From positions 1-43,912 of the forward strand of contig JAQBZB010000039.1 in NCBI GenBank assembly GCA_027622275.1: DNA of 43,912 bases. The letters are read 5' to 3'. Source of the DNA: Planctomycetota bacterium (GTDB lineage Bacteria > Planctomycetota > Planctomycetia > Pirellulales > Pirellulaceae). The notes beneath the pieces were generated by a model. The model ran no database searches, was not told the origin of the DNA, and saw only the letters and a list, made by a program, of their open reading frames with translations. Shown piece after piece: positions 9,156 to 19,670 of this stretch (its first letter is position 1; the number at the start of each line of letters is the position of its first letter). The position numbers and the translations under genes were made by a program.

Positions 9156-10010
9156 CTACTTCCGCGCCACGACGCGATGAAAGTGTAATTGCACTTCGCG
9201 GGCGACGACGCGGCGGACACCTTCGACGAGACAGCGGGGTTCGTTGTCGGCGTGGCCAATGCGGATGATGTTGTCGAGCGCTTCGCCGGGTGGGACGGTG
9301 AACGTGGCTTGGTTGATGATCTGGTTGCCGGCGTCTAGTTCGGGGACGATAAAGTGGCACGTGGCACCGTAGGTCAGCATCCGATTGGCGTAGGCGTCGT
9401 GATAGGGCCGGATGCCGGGGAAGCTGGGGAGAAGGCCGTGGTGCAAGTTGATAATGCGACCGCCGGCGTACTTCCAACAGGCGGCGGCGGTCAGGATTCG
9501 CATGTAACGCGATAGTACCACGTAGTCCACTTCGTATTGATCCAACAACGCGACGAGCTGGTCATCGTCAACGCGTCCCTGCGAATCGCCGATGTTGTGC
9601 CACGGAACGTTGAATTGCTCGGCAATGCCCCGACACGCATTGCGATTTCCGATCACGACGGTCGGATCGGCTTTGATCTGGCCGTCGCGGATCGCGCGGA
9701 GCAGAGCCAGCGGCGTCTCTTGACGATAAGTGGTACAGATCGCGAGTCGCGGGCGCGAAGCTCGTTCGTCCGGTGACCAGACGCGAATCGCAAGATTCTT
9801 CAGCGAACCAATCTCTTTCAACGCGTTACGCACGGCGTCGAGCCGCTCGGCGGGCAGGTCAATCCGCAGCAACATCGCGAACAAAGCTTCCTCGTCATGG
9901 TCATACATCTGGACTTCGGCGATGTTCGCCCCTTCGCTCGTGACGTAGTGGATGATGGGGTCGACCAGGCGGACGTTGTCAGGACCGACGGCGGTGATGA
10001 TGATTTGCAT
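9156..10010 (-). CDS. purU: Formyltetrahydrofolate deformylase (PurU-like)
   Basis: The predicted reaction is hydrolysis of 10-formyl-THF to THF and formate. An N-terminal ACT domain (residues 1-80, TAVGPDNVRLVDPI) is followed by a formyltransferase-fold domain. The latter carries the catalytic signature INLHHGLLPSFPGIRPYHDA (about residues 185-205) and GATCHFIVPELDAGNQI (about 215-231), where His and Asp match the PurU/PurN active site. Length 284 is typical. The middle region (AICTTYRQETPLALL) departs from the usual SKxxHCLxDLL motif, so this is a divergent member. The heptamer array lies directly upstream of the start. Confidence 0.82.
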   Translation of the reverse strand: MQIIITAVGPDNVRLVDPIIHYVTSEGANIAEVQMYDHDEEALFAMLLRIDLPAERLDAVRNALKEIGSLKNLAIRVWSPDERASRPRLAICTTYRQETPLALLRAIRDGQIKADPTVVIGNRNACRGIAEQFNVPWHNIGDSQGRVDDDQLVALLDQYEVDYVVLSRYMRILTAAACWKYAGGRIINLHHGLLPSFPGIRPYHDAYANRMLTYGATCHFIVPELDAGNQIINQATFTVPPGEALDNIIRIGHADNEPRCLVEGVRRVVAREVQLHFHRVVARK

Positions 10011-10012
10011 GT

Positions 10013-10082
10013 GAGGTCAGAGGTCAGAGGTCAGAGGTCGGAGGTCGGAGGTCGGAGGTCGGAGGTCGGAGGTCGGAGGTCA
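10013..10082. repeat. Tandem heptamer array, ten copies of GAGGTCR
   Basis: Exactly ten head-to-tail copies of GAGGTCA or GAGGTCG lie directly upstream of the purU-like start codon. Degenerate copies in the opposite orientation recur at about 10170-10221 and 10733-10750. An array of this kind can expand or contract by slippage. Confidence 0.9.
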
Positions 10083-10169
10083 GGAAGCGACAGGCATTAG
10101 TTTCGCGATCCTTTGCAGTAGCCGAGCTTAGCAAATGAGGCCTGACGTGGGCAATGTCCATTAGACGTT

Positions 10170-10221
10170 CTGACCGACCTCCGACCCCTGACCTCTGACC
10201 CCTGGCCTCCGACCTCCGACC
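10170..10221. repeat. Inverted heptamer array
   Basis: A run of degenerate CGACCTC/TGACCTC/TGACCCC heptamers, the reverse complement of the array at 10013-10082. The two arrays face each other across about 90 bases and could pair. It precedes the YkgJ-type gene. Confidence 0.75.
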
Positions 10222-10299
10222 GCGTCGCCTGTTCACCAGAGAAACGGTTTGTTACCTTTTAGACCAGCCCGAATTGCGACTCGGAACGAGGATACATCG

Positions 10300-10737
10300 A
10301 TGGAAGCAACCCTGACTCGAAAGCCGTCCCGCGAGGAATTGAAGCCCGGCGAAGTGCTGTGCGATCACTGCACGGCCAAGTGCTGCCGGTATTTTGCGTT
10401 GCCCCTCGATACGCCGACGACGCAACGCGACTTCGACTTTATACGTTGGTACTTGTTGCATGATCGAGCGAGTGTGTTCACCGAAGACGAGACCTGGTAT
10501 CTCCTGGTCCATACGGTCTGCAAGCATCTGCAGGCGGATCAGCGGTGCGGCATCTACGAGACACGTCCCCAGATCTGCCGCGAGTACACCACCGACAATT
10601 GTGAATATGACGACGATTGGGTTTACGATCGCTACTTCGAGACGTCCGAGCAAGTCGCGGAGTACGCCGAGGCCGTTCTCCAGCGCCCCGGCAAATCGAT
10701 CCGCGGCCGCAAGCCGCCGCTGTTGCCAATCGTCTGA
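10300..10737 (+). CDS. YkgJ-family cysteine-cluster protein
   Basis: A 145-residue protein whose cysteines follow the YkgJ-type metal-binding pattern. CDHCTAKCCRYF lies near residue 21, then VCKHL, RCGIYETRPQICREY and NC. Members of this family are thought to bind a metal or Fe-S cluster through eight or so cysteines, and the function is unclear. The ATG at 10300 has ACGAGGA upstream. hisS starts 31 bases downstream, so co-transcription is likely. Confidence 0.82.
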   Translation: MEATLTRKPSREELKPGEVLCDHCTAKCCRYFALPLDTPTTQRDFDFIRWYLLHDRASVFTEDETWYLLVHTVCKHLQADQRCGIYETRPQICREYTTDNCEYDDDWVYDRYFETSEQVAEYAEAVLQRPGKSIRGRKPPLLPIV

Positions 10738-10768
10738 CCTCTGACTCCTGTCTTCCGCCCTCTCCCCC

Positions 10769-12106
10769 ATGGCTCTGATTCCACCACGCACGCTGAAAGG
10801 CTTTCGCGATTATCTCCCCGAGGCGATGATTCCGCGCGAGCAACTGATTGCCACGGCACAACGCGTCTATCGTTCGTATGGGTTCAGTCCGATCGATACG
10901 CCGGCGCTGGAGTATCTCGAAATCCTGACCGGCAAGGGCAGCGACGAGACGGATCGCCAGTTGTACAAGTTCCAAGATCATGGCGGCCGCGACGTTGGGC
11001 TGCGGTTCGACCTGACCGTGCCTCTCGCACGATTCGCTGCCCAACATATCCAGAAACTTGGGACGCCGTTCAAGCGCTACCACATCGCCACCGTCTGGCG
11101 CGGGGAGAACACGCAACGCGGCCGTTACCGCGAGTTCATGCAGTGCGACTTCGACACGATCGGTACGAAGTCCGTCACGGCGGACATCGAAACAGGTCTG
11201 GTGATTCACGACCTGCTGCGCGCGATCGGCTTCTCGAAGTTCACCATCCGCATCAATAACCGCATGGTGTTGAATGGCTTGCTGGACAAACTCGGATTGG
11301 CGGACAAATCGACCGAGCTGCTGCGATCGCTCGACAAACTTGCCAAGATCGGTCGTGACAAAGTCGCCGCCGAGATGATTGCCGCTTCCGGTGCGACGGC
11401 CGCGCAAGCGGATGAGGTGCTCAAGCTTTCCGAGCTTGCCGGATCGAACGCCGATATCCTCCAGCAACTCGGGCCGCTCGTTGCCGGTAGCGAAACGGGT
11501 GAAGAAGGCGTTGGCCGCTTGGGCGAAGTGTTAGCCGGAATCGCCGCTGCCGGGATCGACGATGCTCGCCTTCTACTCGACGTTTCGATCGCACGGGGAT
11601 TGGACTACTACACCGGCGTGATCTTCGAGACTTTTTTGGACGATCTGCCAACGATCGGGAGCGTCTGTTCAGGAGGCCGCTACGACAATCTCGCCGGACT
11701 ATTCACCAAGCAAGAGCTGCCCGGCATCGGCGCTTCGCTGGGGTTGGATCGATTGCTCGCCGCGATGGAAGAACTCGACATGTTGGCCAAAGTCCGCACG
11801 ACGGCTCCTGTCTTCATGCCGTACTTCGATCGCGAGCGATTGGGCGACTATTTGGCACTTGCCGCACAAATACGTGGTGCCGACATCGGCGTGGAAGTGT
11901 TCCCTGAGCCGAAGAAGCTCGGGCAGCAGCTGAAGTATGCTGACAGCCGTGGTTTTTCGGTTGCCGTGATCGCGGGTGGCAACGAATTCGCCGCGCGGAC
12001 TGTGCAGTTAAAAAACCTGCACAGCGGCGACAGCGAGGAAGTGTCCCTGGCCGAAGGGAGTGCTGTGCTGGTTGCACGGATTCGTTCGATCCTATCGATC
12101 GTTTAA
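10769..12106 (+). CDS. hisS: Histidine-tRNA ligase
   Basis: It charges tRNA-His with histidine. Class II synthetase motifs are all present: PPRTLKGFRDYLP at the N-terminus, motif 2 in KRYHIATVWRGENTQRGRYR, the HisRS-specific RGLDYYTGVIFE and CSGGRYDNLAG, and motif 3 in GASLGLDRLLAAM. A C-terminal anticodon-binding domain (about residues 350-445) closes the protein. The length of 445 residues is normal. It follows the YkgJ-type gene closely, with a degenerate heptamer run in the spacer. Confidence 0.96.
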   Translation: MALIPPRTLKGFRDYLPEAMIPREQLIATAQRVYRSYGFSPIDTPALEYLEILTGKGSDETDRQLYKFQDHGGRDVGLRFDLTVPLARFAAQHIQKLGTPFKRYHIATVWRGENTQRGRYREFMQCDFDTIGTKSVTADIETGLVIHDLLRAIGFSKFTIRINNRMVLNGLLDKLGLADKSTELLRSLDKLAKIGRDKVAAEMIAASGATAAQADEVLKLSELAGSNADILQQLGPLVAGSETGEEGVGRLGEVLAGIAAAGIDDARLLLDVSIARGLDYYTGVIFETFLDDLPTIGSVCSGGRYDNLAGLFTKQELPGIGASLGLDRLLAAMEELDMLAKVRTTAPVFMPYFDRERLGDYLALAAQIRGADIGVEVFPEPKKLGQQLKYADSRGFSVAVIAGGNEFAARTVQLKNLHSGDSEEVSLAEGSAVLVARIRSILSIV

Positions 12107-12256
12107 TTCAACGATCGCAGGATGCGAAGTCTACAAGTGATTCTTCCGCGATCGCTCCACGCGATGTGCGAGCTATAGTTTCGAGTCCCGATCGGAGCGG
12201 CGGTAAGGGGTTTGCTGTGCTCCGAGGACGAAACGTTTTCTGATACTTCGCAAGAC

Positions 12257-13648
12257 ATGTCCACGCTCGACGCCAATCGCCGCATCCTGATCATCGACGA
12301 CAACGAGTCGATTCACGCCGATTTTCGCGCTTTGTTGGCTCGCTATCGAAACGCAAATTGCGTGCTTGATGCTTCCAAACGGTTGTTGTCAGGCGAGGCA
12401 CCAACTCCGACGTCGATTCCGGAATTCGAAATCGACTCGGCCTATCAAGGCCAGGAAGGGCTGGAACTGGTCCAGTCCGCGAAGCAAGGCGAGCGACCGT
12501 ACTCACTGGCGTTTGTCGACGTTCGGATGCCGCCGGGATGGGACGGAGTCGAGACGACTCGCGCGTTGCTTGCGACGGATGATGAGTTGCAGGTCGTGAT
12601 CTGTTCGGCCCACTCGGATTGCTCACTCGAAGACATCTTACGCCCGTTCGCCGGGACCGGGCGTGTGATGTTGCTGAAGAAGCCGTTCGATATCGCCGAG
12701 ACTTGTTTGCTGGCCACTTCGCTGTCTGACAAATGGCGGTTAACGCATGAGACGAATCGGCGACTCCGACGACAGTGCGACCAGATCTCGAATACCCGCC
12801 GCGTGATGTCGATCATTGAAAGTTGTTTGGACGAACTCGAACACGCGCACGACGAACTGCGCGGCCACGCCAGCCTGTTGACGCAACGCCTCGAACAGCG
12901 CCAAAAGGAGATCGCCGGCACACGCGACTTGACGATGTTCGCTCTGGCTCAGCTTGCCGACTCGCGTGATCCAGAGACCGGCGAGCACTTGTTACGCATG
13001 CGAGCCTACGCGCAATTGCTTGCGGAACACTTGTCCAAGCACGGGCCGTACGCGGGTGCCATCGATCGCCAGTTCCTGGCCGAGTTCTATCGTTCGACAC
13101 CGTTGCACGATATCGGTAAGGTCGGCATCCCCGATCAGATTCTGCTGAAGCCAGGACCACTGACGCACGACGAATTCGAGATCATGAAGCAGCATACGAT
13201 CATCGGAGCCGAAGCGTTGGAGAACGCTGCGAAACAGAGCAACTTCGGCGGCTTCCTGACGATGGCAGCCGTGATCGCCCGCTCGCACCATGAGAAATTC
13301 AACGGAGCCGGTTATCCAGATGGGCTGGCGGGGCAAGCGATCCCGCTGTGCGCCCGGATTACGGCGGTGGCCGATGTCTTTGACGCCTTGACGTCCGCGC
13401 GGGTTTACAAAGACGCCATGCCATGCGAAGAAGCTCGCGAATTGATCGTGTCCCAATCGGGCCAGCACTTCGATCCCGCGGTGATCGCGGCCTTGGCCGC
13501 ATGTTACGACGAGTTCTTGAAGGTCAAGGCAGCAGTCGACGAGGGAGACGTTGATCCCGGTACACCTGTCGTCTGCACGACTCACCCGCTCGCATTGATC
13601 GAGTCGGAGTCGCTGCTCGGCGGCGTCGCGATGCAGACTACGCTGTGA
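12257..13648 (+). CDS. Response regulator with HD-GYP phosphodiesterase domain
   Basis: A 463-residue regulator. The N-terminal receiver domain has the acidic pair Asp14/Asp15, phospho-acceptor Asp88 in AFVDVRMPP and Lys in LLKKPFD. A coiled-coil linker (about 165-222) leads to an HD-GYP domain with HDIGK (His284-Asp285), HHEKFNG and GYPDG (352-356), then DVFDALTS. Such proteins hydrolyse cyclic di-GMP under control of a histidine kinase. The receiver carries about 30 extra residues between the acidic pair and the phospho-acceptor (spacing 73 instead of about 44). The ATG at 12257 is preferred; a TTG at 12212 would add 15 residues. Confidence 0.88.
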   Translation: MSTLDANRRILIIDDNESIHADFRALLARYRNANCVLDASKRLLSGEAPTPTSIPEFEIDSAYQGQEGLELVQSAKQGERPYSLAFVDVRMPPGWDGVETTRALLATDDELQVVICSAHSDCSLEDILRPFAGTGRVMLLKKPFDIAETCLLATSLSDKWRLTHETNRRLRRQCDQISNTRRVMSIIESCLDELEHAHDELRGHASLLTQRLEQRQKEIAGTRDLTMFALAQLADSRDPETGEHLLRMRAYAQLLAEHLSKHGPYAGAIDRQFLAEFYRSTPLHDIGKVGIPDQILLKPGPLTHDEFEIMKQHTIIGAEALENAAKQSNFGGFLTMAAVIARSHHEKFNGAGYPDGLAGQAIPLCARITAVADVFDALTSARVYKDAMPCEEARELIVSQSGQHFDPAVIAALAACYDEFLKVKAAVDEGDVDPGTPVVCTTHPLALIESESLLGGVAMQTTL

Positions 13649-13715
13649 ACGTTCGACGCCTGTGATCTTCTGTTCCGACAGTTGCCTCGCCTTGGAAATT
13701 GTCCCTCGCTTCGCC

Positions 13716-13841
13716 AGCCCGGATTATTCATGAACCGGTCAGCATTCTTGAAAATATACGTTTGTGAAACGAGTTACGGTTATCTTGCCCAACACACCGC
13801 GCCTATTAGCCGCCACGCGCTAGCGAGCGGTTCTCTCGAAG
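13716..13841 (+). repeat. Dispersed ~130-bp repeat, copy A
   Basis: This matches 277-416 read on the other strand over its whole length. Its first 15 bases, AGCCCGGATTATTCA, also occur exactly at 39512-39526 and, inverted, at 39664-39678. The ATG at 13730 and the first roughly 37 codons of the giant downstream frame lie inside this repeat. The repeat therefore seems to have replaced the original 5' end of that gene. Confidence 0.75.
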
Positions 13842-16800
13842 TTCGCGTCAACTCAACAACTCGCGGAAAGCAAGCCGCACCCGCGATCGCCGTGGATGGC
13901 GATGGCGACATCATCGTGGCTTGGGAAGGCCGAGGTTCCGGCGACGACAAAGGAATCTTCATGCAGCGATTCTCCGCCGCTGGTTTGCCGATCGGTAGTG
14001 AAACGCTTGTCAATACCACGACGGATCGAACGCAAAGCGATCCGGGCGTCGCCGCCACTTCGTCTGGTTCCTTGGTGGTGACATGGTCGAGTTCTCGGCA
14101 AGACGGACACGGTTGGGCCGTCATCGCACAGCAGTTCGATGCAGCTGGCGGGAGAATCGGCGCTGAGCAGATCGTCAATACGACCACGAAAGGATCGCAA
14201 CGAGACAGTTCGGTCACAGTGCAGGATAACGGCAACTTTCTGGTCGCCTGGAGTGGACGTGGATTCGGCGATAATCATGGCGTGTTTGCCAGACGCTATG
14301 TGGAAGAAGGTGGCACTGATACAACTCCGCCGACGATTACGGTTGGGTTAGCGAATGACACAGGAACGAGCAGCTCGGGTAGTGTGACATCTGATCCCAC
14401 GGTGGCGGGGTCCGTCGTTGACGCGAGTCCGCTCGCTTCGTTCACACTGACGATCCCGGAGCTGTCGGTCGGACCGATCGGGATTCTGAACGAAGTTAAT
14501 CCCGTCGACGGATCCTACAAATTGACTCGCGTTACCCTCGAAGCGGCGATCGGCGCGACCTTGGGCGACGGCAATTACACGGTGCGATTACAAGCGACGG
14601 ATGTACATGGCAATGTTTCCATCATCAGCGAGGTCGCCTTCGAGTTGGATACTACCAGCTCGACACCTGCGATCCTGTCGATCACCGATGACACGGGGTC
14701 CAGCTCGACCGATGCGATCACCAGCGACAACTCGCTGATCTTTCAAGGCACGGGAGAAGCCGGCAGCGTCATCTCGCTTACCGAAGCAATGCTTGGCGAT
14801 TACGGTTCCACGACCGTTGAGGCATCTGGATTGTGGACACTCGACGCGAACCACATTTTACTCAACCACGGCAGCTACAGCTTCACTGCCGTCGCTCGCG
14901 ATATCGCCGGAAATGTCAGCAGCAACTCGGCCACATTCGTCGTGACCATTGATCAACTTGCTCCCGCCGCGCCAACAAGTCTCGATCTCGTCGCCACCAG
15001 CGACACGGGAACCAGCGACAGCGACAACCTGACCGCTGATTCAACTCCGACATTCTCGGTCGATGCGGAATTGGGTTCGCTGGTAATGCTCTTTGCGAAT
15101 GGTGTGCTCGTTGGCCAAGACGTCGCGAATAGCGTCGTCGAGATTACAGCCAGCGAACTCGCGGACGGCGTTTACGACATCACCGCGACGGCCACCGATC
15201 TGGCCGGTCACGTCAGCGTTGTATCCGCCGCATTGCCAGTTGAGATCCGAAGTGCGGCGTTGACGGCACCCGCATTCGACCTGACTGCGGCGAGCGATTC
15301 CGCGCCAGTTGGCGACCAAGCTACGACGTTCGAGATCGTGGCTTTGGCCGGGCAAACTGCTCCGAACCTGACGGTCGAAGTATTGGAGTTGAATCAGCGG
15401 GCCACGGCGAACAACACGGGGGCCTTCACGTTGCTCGGGATCCCGCTTCGGCTCGGCGACAACATCTTTACCATCAAAGCCAGCGACTTGGCGGGCAACA
15501 CGGCACAGTTCTCGCGGACGATCACTCGATCACCCGTGGCCGACGGCATCGTGTTGGCTGAGGGCGATCGATTCGTCACCGAACACAGCGAAACCGTGGC
15601 GTTGGGACAGTTGCTCGGCACGCGCACGATTCGCTTTGATCTCGCTGCGGATTTCGATACGACCGCTGCCGGGACGGCGTTGGAAGATGCGTTTCTGGTC
15701 TATCTTGTCGATTCGAATGATCCCACTCAAACATTGCTCGACCGAGGTGAAAACGGCACGGCTCTATTCATGCTGGCTGGTGATCGCTTGGAACTTACGC
15801 CTGGCATCGTTCGATTTCGTCGAGATCGACGTCACTAGCCTCGGCGATTTGACCGCGGGCTTGCTCGTCTTTCAGTTGCTCGGCAGCGACAACGATAACG
15901 GTACGCAGATTGAAATCACCAACCTCACGAATACACTCGACCAACTTGGCATCGAAGCCGGTGCGTTTCCCGTCGATGACTATCTTGCCTCGCGCGGTGA
16001 CAGCGTCAATCTCGCGGACTTTACGCAGTCGACCGACCTCCAGCCGCTGTTGTCCAACGTGCGGTTTGATTCCGCGACAGGTCGCTACACGGCGGAGCTG
16101 CGCATCATGAACCACGGTGCGGCGATTGGTCGACACGCCATTGTCAGCTTCCCGGACTTGCCTGCCGGTGTCTCGTTGCTCGATCCATCCGGTGTCACCC
16201 CGAGCGGCGTGCCATACCTTAGTCTCCGCAACGCCATTCAAAGCGGCGGTTTGCTGCATGGTTCCACATCCGACGGCGTTCAGATCGAGTTCGATAACGC
16301 GCAACTGCTTCGATTCGCGTTAACGCCACAAGTACTGGCCGGCCCGCTCAATCAAGGACCGACATTGGCCCCGATCGACTCGGTCACGCTCAAGCCAGGG
16401 CAATTCGCCGACATCTTGCTGGATATTACTGATACGGACGGCGATTCCCTGACGGTCGACGTCCTGTCCCAGCAGGGCGAGTTACCGACGGGACGGCTGT
16501 CTGGCAATCTACTCCGTTTCCAGCCGACGTTCGATGACGTCGGTATGTATGACCTGCCGGTGACCGTTAGCGACGGGGTTTTGCAAACGAGCCGTTCATT
16601 CCAAGTGACGGTCGAACCCGATGCGACGGGTACGACGCGAATTTCCGGTGTTGTGCAAAACGTCGACCTGCAACCGCTGCCCGGTTTGCCGGTCGAAATC
16701 GGCGGCGTCCAAACGACAACCGATGCCAATGGCGCGTTCTTCCTCGAGTTCGCCGGTGCCTTGCCGAGCGATACGCTGAAGATTCACGGTGAAGGCTGGA

Positions 16801-18494
16801 CCGGCTCCGAGGCCTATCCGTTTATTGCCGAGAAGCTACCGCTTGTCCTCGGACATGAAGTGTTTGAGAACCTCGAAAATGCGATCGTGCGACCAATCTT
16901 CTTGCCCGCGTTAGATACCGCCCAAGCGCAACCGATCGATCCGGCAACGTCCGCTTTCGTCGTCGTGTCGTTGCAGCCGAACGAAGCCCCGGCAACCGTG
17001 TCTGTTGCCGCCGGATCACTCGAAGACCAGCAAGGCAATCCCTACACAGGCAACTTGAGCATTACGGAAGTCCCGCGTGATCTCACACCCGCCGCACTGC
17101 CCGGCAATGTCATGCCGGATGTGGTCGTCACGATCCAGCCCGGCGAGATGGTGTTTACTCAACCCGCGCCCCTCAGTCTGCCGAATCGTGCCGGATATCC
17201 CGTCGACGAGCTGTTCGATTTGATGTCGATCAACCCAGTGACTGGCGATTTTGACGTGGTCGGCACGGGACGCGTGACGGGCACGCAGATCGAAACTATC
17301 GAGGGCGGCGTGCGGAACAGCAGCTGGCATTTCTTCCGTCGCCGTCCGCCGGAACTTGAACTCGATCCACTCGACTTGCCCGAAAATGAACAGGACGGTT
17401 GCAATTGCGATTGCCCGGAATGCGAAGCGACGGTGACGACCGGCTCGCGCGTCGAATTGCACTCCGGCTCCTACATCGAGTATCACGAATTGGTCGGCTA
17501 TCAGTCGCAGGGCCAGACCAGAAGCTGGCAATTGACGTACGACTCGAAGCGCGTCACCCCACAGCCGATCGTTCAGTTCGGTTACGCCAACGTCCAGTCG
17601 GCTCCCGATCGGCGGCTCGGCGCGTCGGTCTCTTGGCGGCCCGTCGGCGGCAGCTTCAATCAAGCCGTTGGATTGGCACAGGGTGGCGGCGGATCATCAA
17701 CGGCACCATCGTTTCAACACTATTGGTCGATTCCGGCGGATGGTAACTTCGAGGCGGCGCTGCAAGTCGATATGCGTCACGCACCCTCGGGACATTACAA
17801 CGTCGAACTCAAGAGCGGGTTGGTGCAATACGTCGACGGCCAGGCGTTCGGCGTCAGTAACAGCGCCTTCGTGCCCGTCGAAATCGTGAATACGACCGAC
17901 AGCGTATTTGGGGCCGGCTGGGGACTCAACGGGCTGACGGAATTGGTGCTTAATCCGGACGGTTCGATTTTGAGGATCGATGGCGATGGAAGCGAGTTGC
18001 TTTTCACGGCCACCGGAGCGGGCACCTTCACCTCGCCGCCGGGTGACTTTAGCACTCTCGAACTGGTGGACGAGGGGAGCGGTTCGATCTATCGCCGAAC
18101 CTTCAAGAACCAGACGGTTGACCGCTATCGCAGCGTTTCCGCACCGTCCAGTCGCAGTACACCGCAGCGTGCGGCACAGATTGAAACGATGACCGATCGC
18201 AACGGGAATGAAACTCGCTTTGAATATGATTCCCAGAATCGGCTGAGTCGGATCATCGATCCGGTCGGGCTGGCCACGGTCCTGAATTATGCGGGCGGGA
18301 AGGTGACTTCGATTACCGATCCGGCCGGTCGAGCCACGGAACTCGACTACGATGCCGCTGGCAATTTGATCCGCATTAGCGACCAAGTTCACCGGGCACG
18401 CGGCCCAAGGCGAGTAATCGTTGAACAACCAAAAAGCGCAAACGAAGCGGAAGACGGTGAAAAGCCGAAAGACGAGCGTACTCCCGGCAAGTAG
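13730..18494 (+). pseudogene. Giant Ig-like / RHS-repeat surface protein, decayed
   Basis: One ancestral gene in two frames. The first frame (to the TAG at 15836) holds three copies of a ~50-residue VNTTT...VVxW repeat and then several bacterial Ig-like domains ending in DLAGN or DIAGN. Around 15805-15835 the sense passes to another frame: PGIVRF in the first continues as VEIDVTSLGDL in the second. The second frame has more beta-rich domains, a Cys-rich CNCDCPEC linker (about 17400) and RHS/YD repeats (NGNETRFEYDSQNRL, AGRATELDYDAAGNLI). After this it dissolves into a charged tail that resembles no RHS core. The start has no signal peptide because it lies in a repeat. It was presumably an exported cell-surface or adhesion protein. 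Confidence 0.75.
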
Positions 18495-18603
18495 AGTTGG
18501 GCCTTCGCGATTTAGGACGATGTTTGTGTTCCCTGTTGCCACCCGTTTCCTCTAGTGGTGTCACAAGATCTCGTCCATGTCGTTTGTACCGCAACCCCCT
18601 CTC
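18495..18603. other. Junction between RHS remnant and intron remnant
   Basis: A short stretch of no recognisable coding or RNA character. Read on the minus strand it follows domain V of the group II intron, where a domain VI hairpin and 3' splice site are expected, but the strand complementary to GAGGGGGTT is absent. The intron 3' end therefore appears deleted. Confidence 0.45.
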
Positions 18604-19555
18604 AGAACCAGACGAGCGCCGTTAATGCATCCGGCTCCCAGCCAACACCTGTCACCAAGACACAATTGACGTGGTAATACTGAAAGTGACCTTGCAGCTT
18701 GGCATGCAGCGTCCGCCAGACATCTGCCGTCGGTTTCGTCAGGTTCGCGCGGAACCAGTCTTGCAACGCCCGGTACTTCGCCGCCAGCTTCTTCGTTGCC
18801 GTTTTCCTGTTCAGTTTGAACTTGCCTGCGCGGCTGTGGCCGCAGTAATGCGTGAAACCGAGGAAGTCGAATGTGCCCGGAGTCCCTTCGCCGCGGCGAG
18901 TGGTTTCTCGCTCGGCGAAACGGCCAAACCGTAGCAGCTTCGTCTTCTCTTCGGCCAACTCCAACGAGAACCGGGCCCATCGCTTGGGCAACACTTCTTG
19001 AAATCGCAACGCGTCCGATTCTAACTCAAACGCACAGATGAAATCATCTGACCGAGCACACTTAACGCCTGGTGGCAGGAGCGACCTGGGCGGAATCCGT
19101 AGGAAGCGTCACTAAAGTCCACTTCGTAGATCCGCTGGAGGATCATCACGACCGCGCGCTGCACGATCTTCTCTTCCACGCAAGCCATCCAGCGGGCGTC
19201 GACCAACGCTGCGCGTCGGTGCCCGGCCATTGCCTTTCGGAATGTCGCGACGCAGGCGGGGGTGAGGCCGATAGCTTTGACGGTGCAATCTGGTTTCGAG
19301 ATCTTGCAAGTTCTCCCGCAAGTTGGCCTCGTATTGATCCACCGTCACGCCATCGATCCCCGGTGCCTTGTCTCGCTTGAGCTTGCGGAAGGCGTACCAG
19401 AGCAGTTCGTAGTTCAACCTTGAGTAGAGGTTGTTGAACGTCGCTGTTGGTTCGCTTTCCGCTCGAGTGGTGATGCGATCCAGCCAGGTTAGCACCGAGG
19501 GTCCGTCGCTAGGTACGGTCGTCTCGCGTCTGGATACCCTGTCGAGGTAAGACAA
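18602..19555 (-). pseudogene. Group II intron reverse transcriptase/maturase, broken
   Basis: Three pieces in different frames. From 19555, FRKLKRDKAPGIDGVTVDQYE and SYRPHPRLRRDIPKGNG are the RT0-RT2 region. A frameshift near 19230 leads to EKIVQRAVVMILQRIYEVDF and SYGFRPGRSCHQAL (RT2a/RT3). Next, about 150 residues are missing, including the catalytic YADD motif. From about 19030 the thumb/maturase part resumes with LAEEKTKLLRFGRF and TFDFLGFTHYCG, and runs to a stop in domain V. The order matches LtrA-type RTs of about 420 residues. It cannot be active. Confidence 0.9.
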
Positions 19556-19669
19556 CGCTGCATCGTGCTGCTAGAATGGTTCAAATGTGGTACTTGCCAT
19601 TCACGAGCTTTCGGAAATCTCCGCCTGTCGTCGAGGGCGGTGTTCGCCCCGGCATGAGTTGGGGCGCAC
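18604..19669 (-). mobile_element. Group II intron remnant (antisense)
   Basis: The minus strand carries GAGCCGGATG...GTCTGGTTC at 18637-18605, the expected stem of domain V, overlapping the end of the RT frame as in several bacterial lineages. A GTGCGCCCC at 19669 matches the GUGYG 5' end of group II introns. The flanking DUF1501 homology on the plus strand begins two bases further out, which supports 19669 as the true insertion border. Only about 110 bases lie between that border and the RT frame, so domains I-III are mostly lost. The 3' end is truncated as well. Confidence 0.7.
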
Positions 19670-19670
19670 G

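Noticed and set aside
10013-10082. Possible CRISPR array
   Set aside because: The units are 7 bp long and contiguous, with no spacers and no cas genes nearby.
10478-11467. A 329-residue minus-strand open frame
   Set aside because: It lies opposite the hisS and YkgJ genes, which have clear family motifs; the frame has no motif and is a codon-bias shadow.
13682-13729. TTG start at 13682 for the giant frame
   Set aside because: The extra residues have no signal-peptide character and no ribosome binding site; the downstream repeat already explains the loss of the true start.
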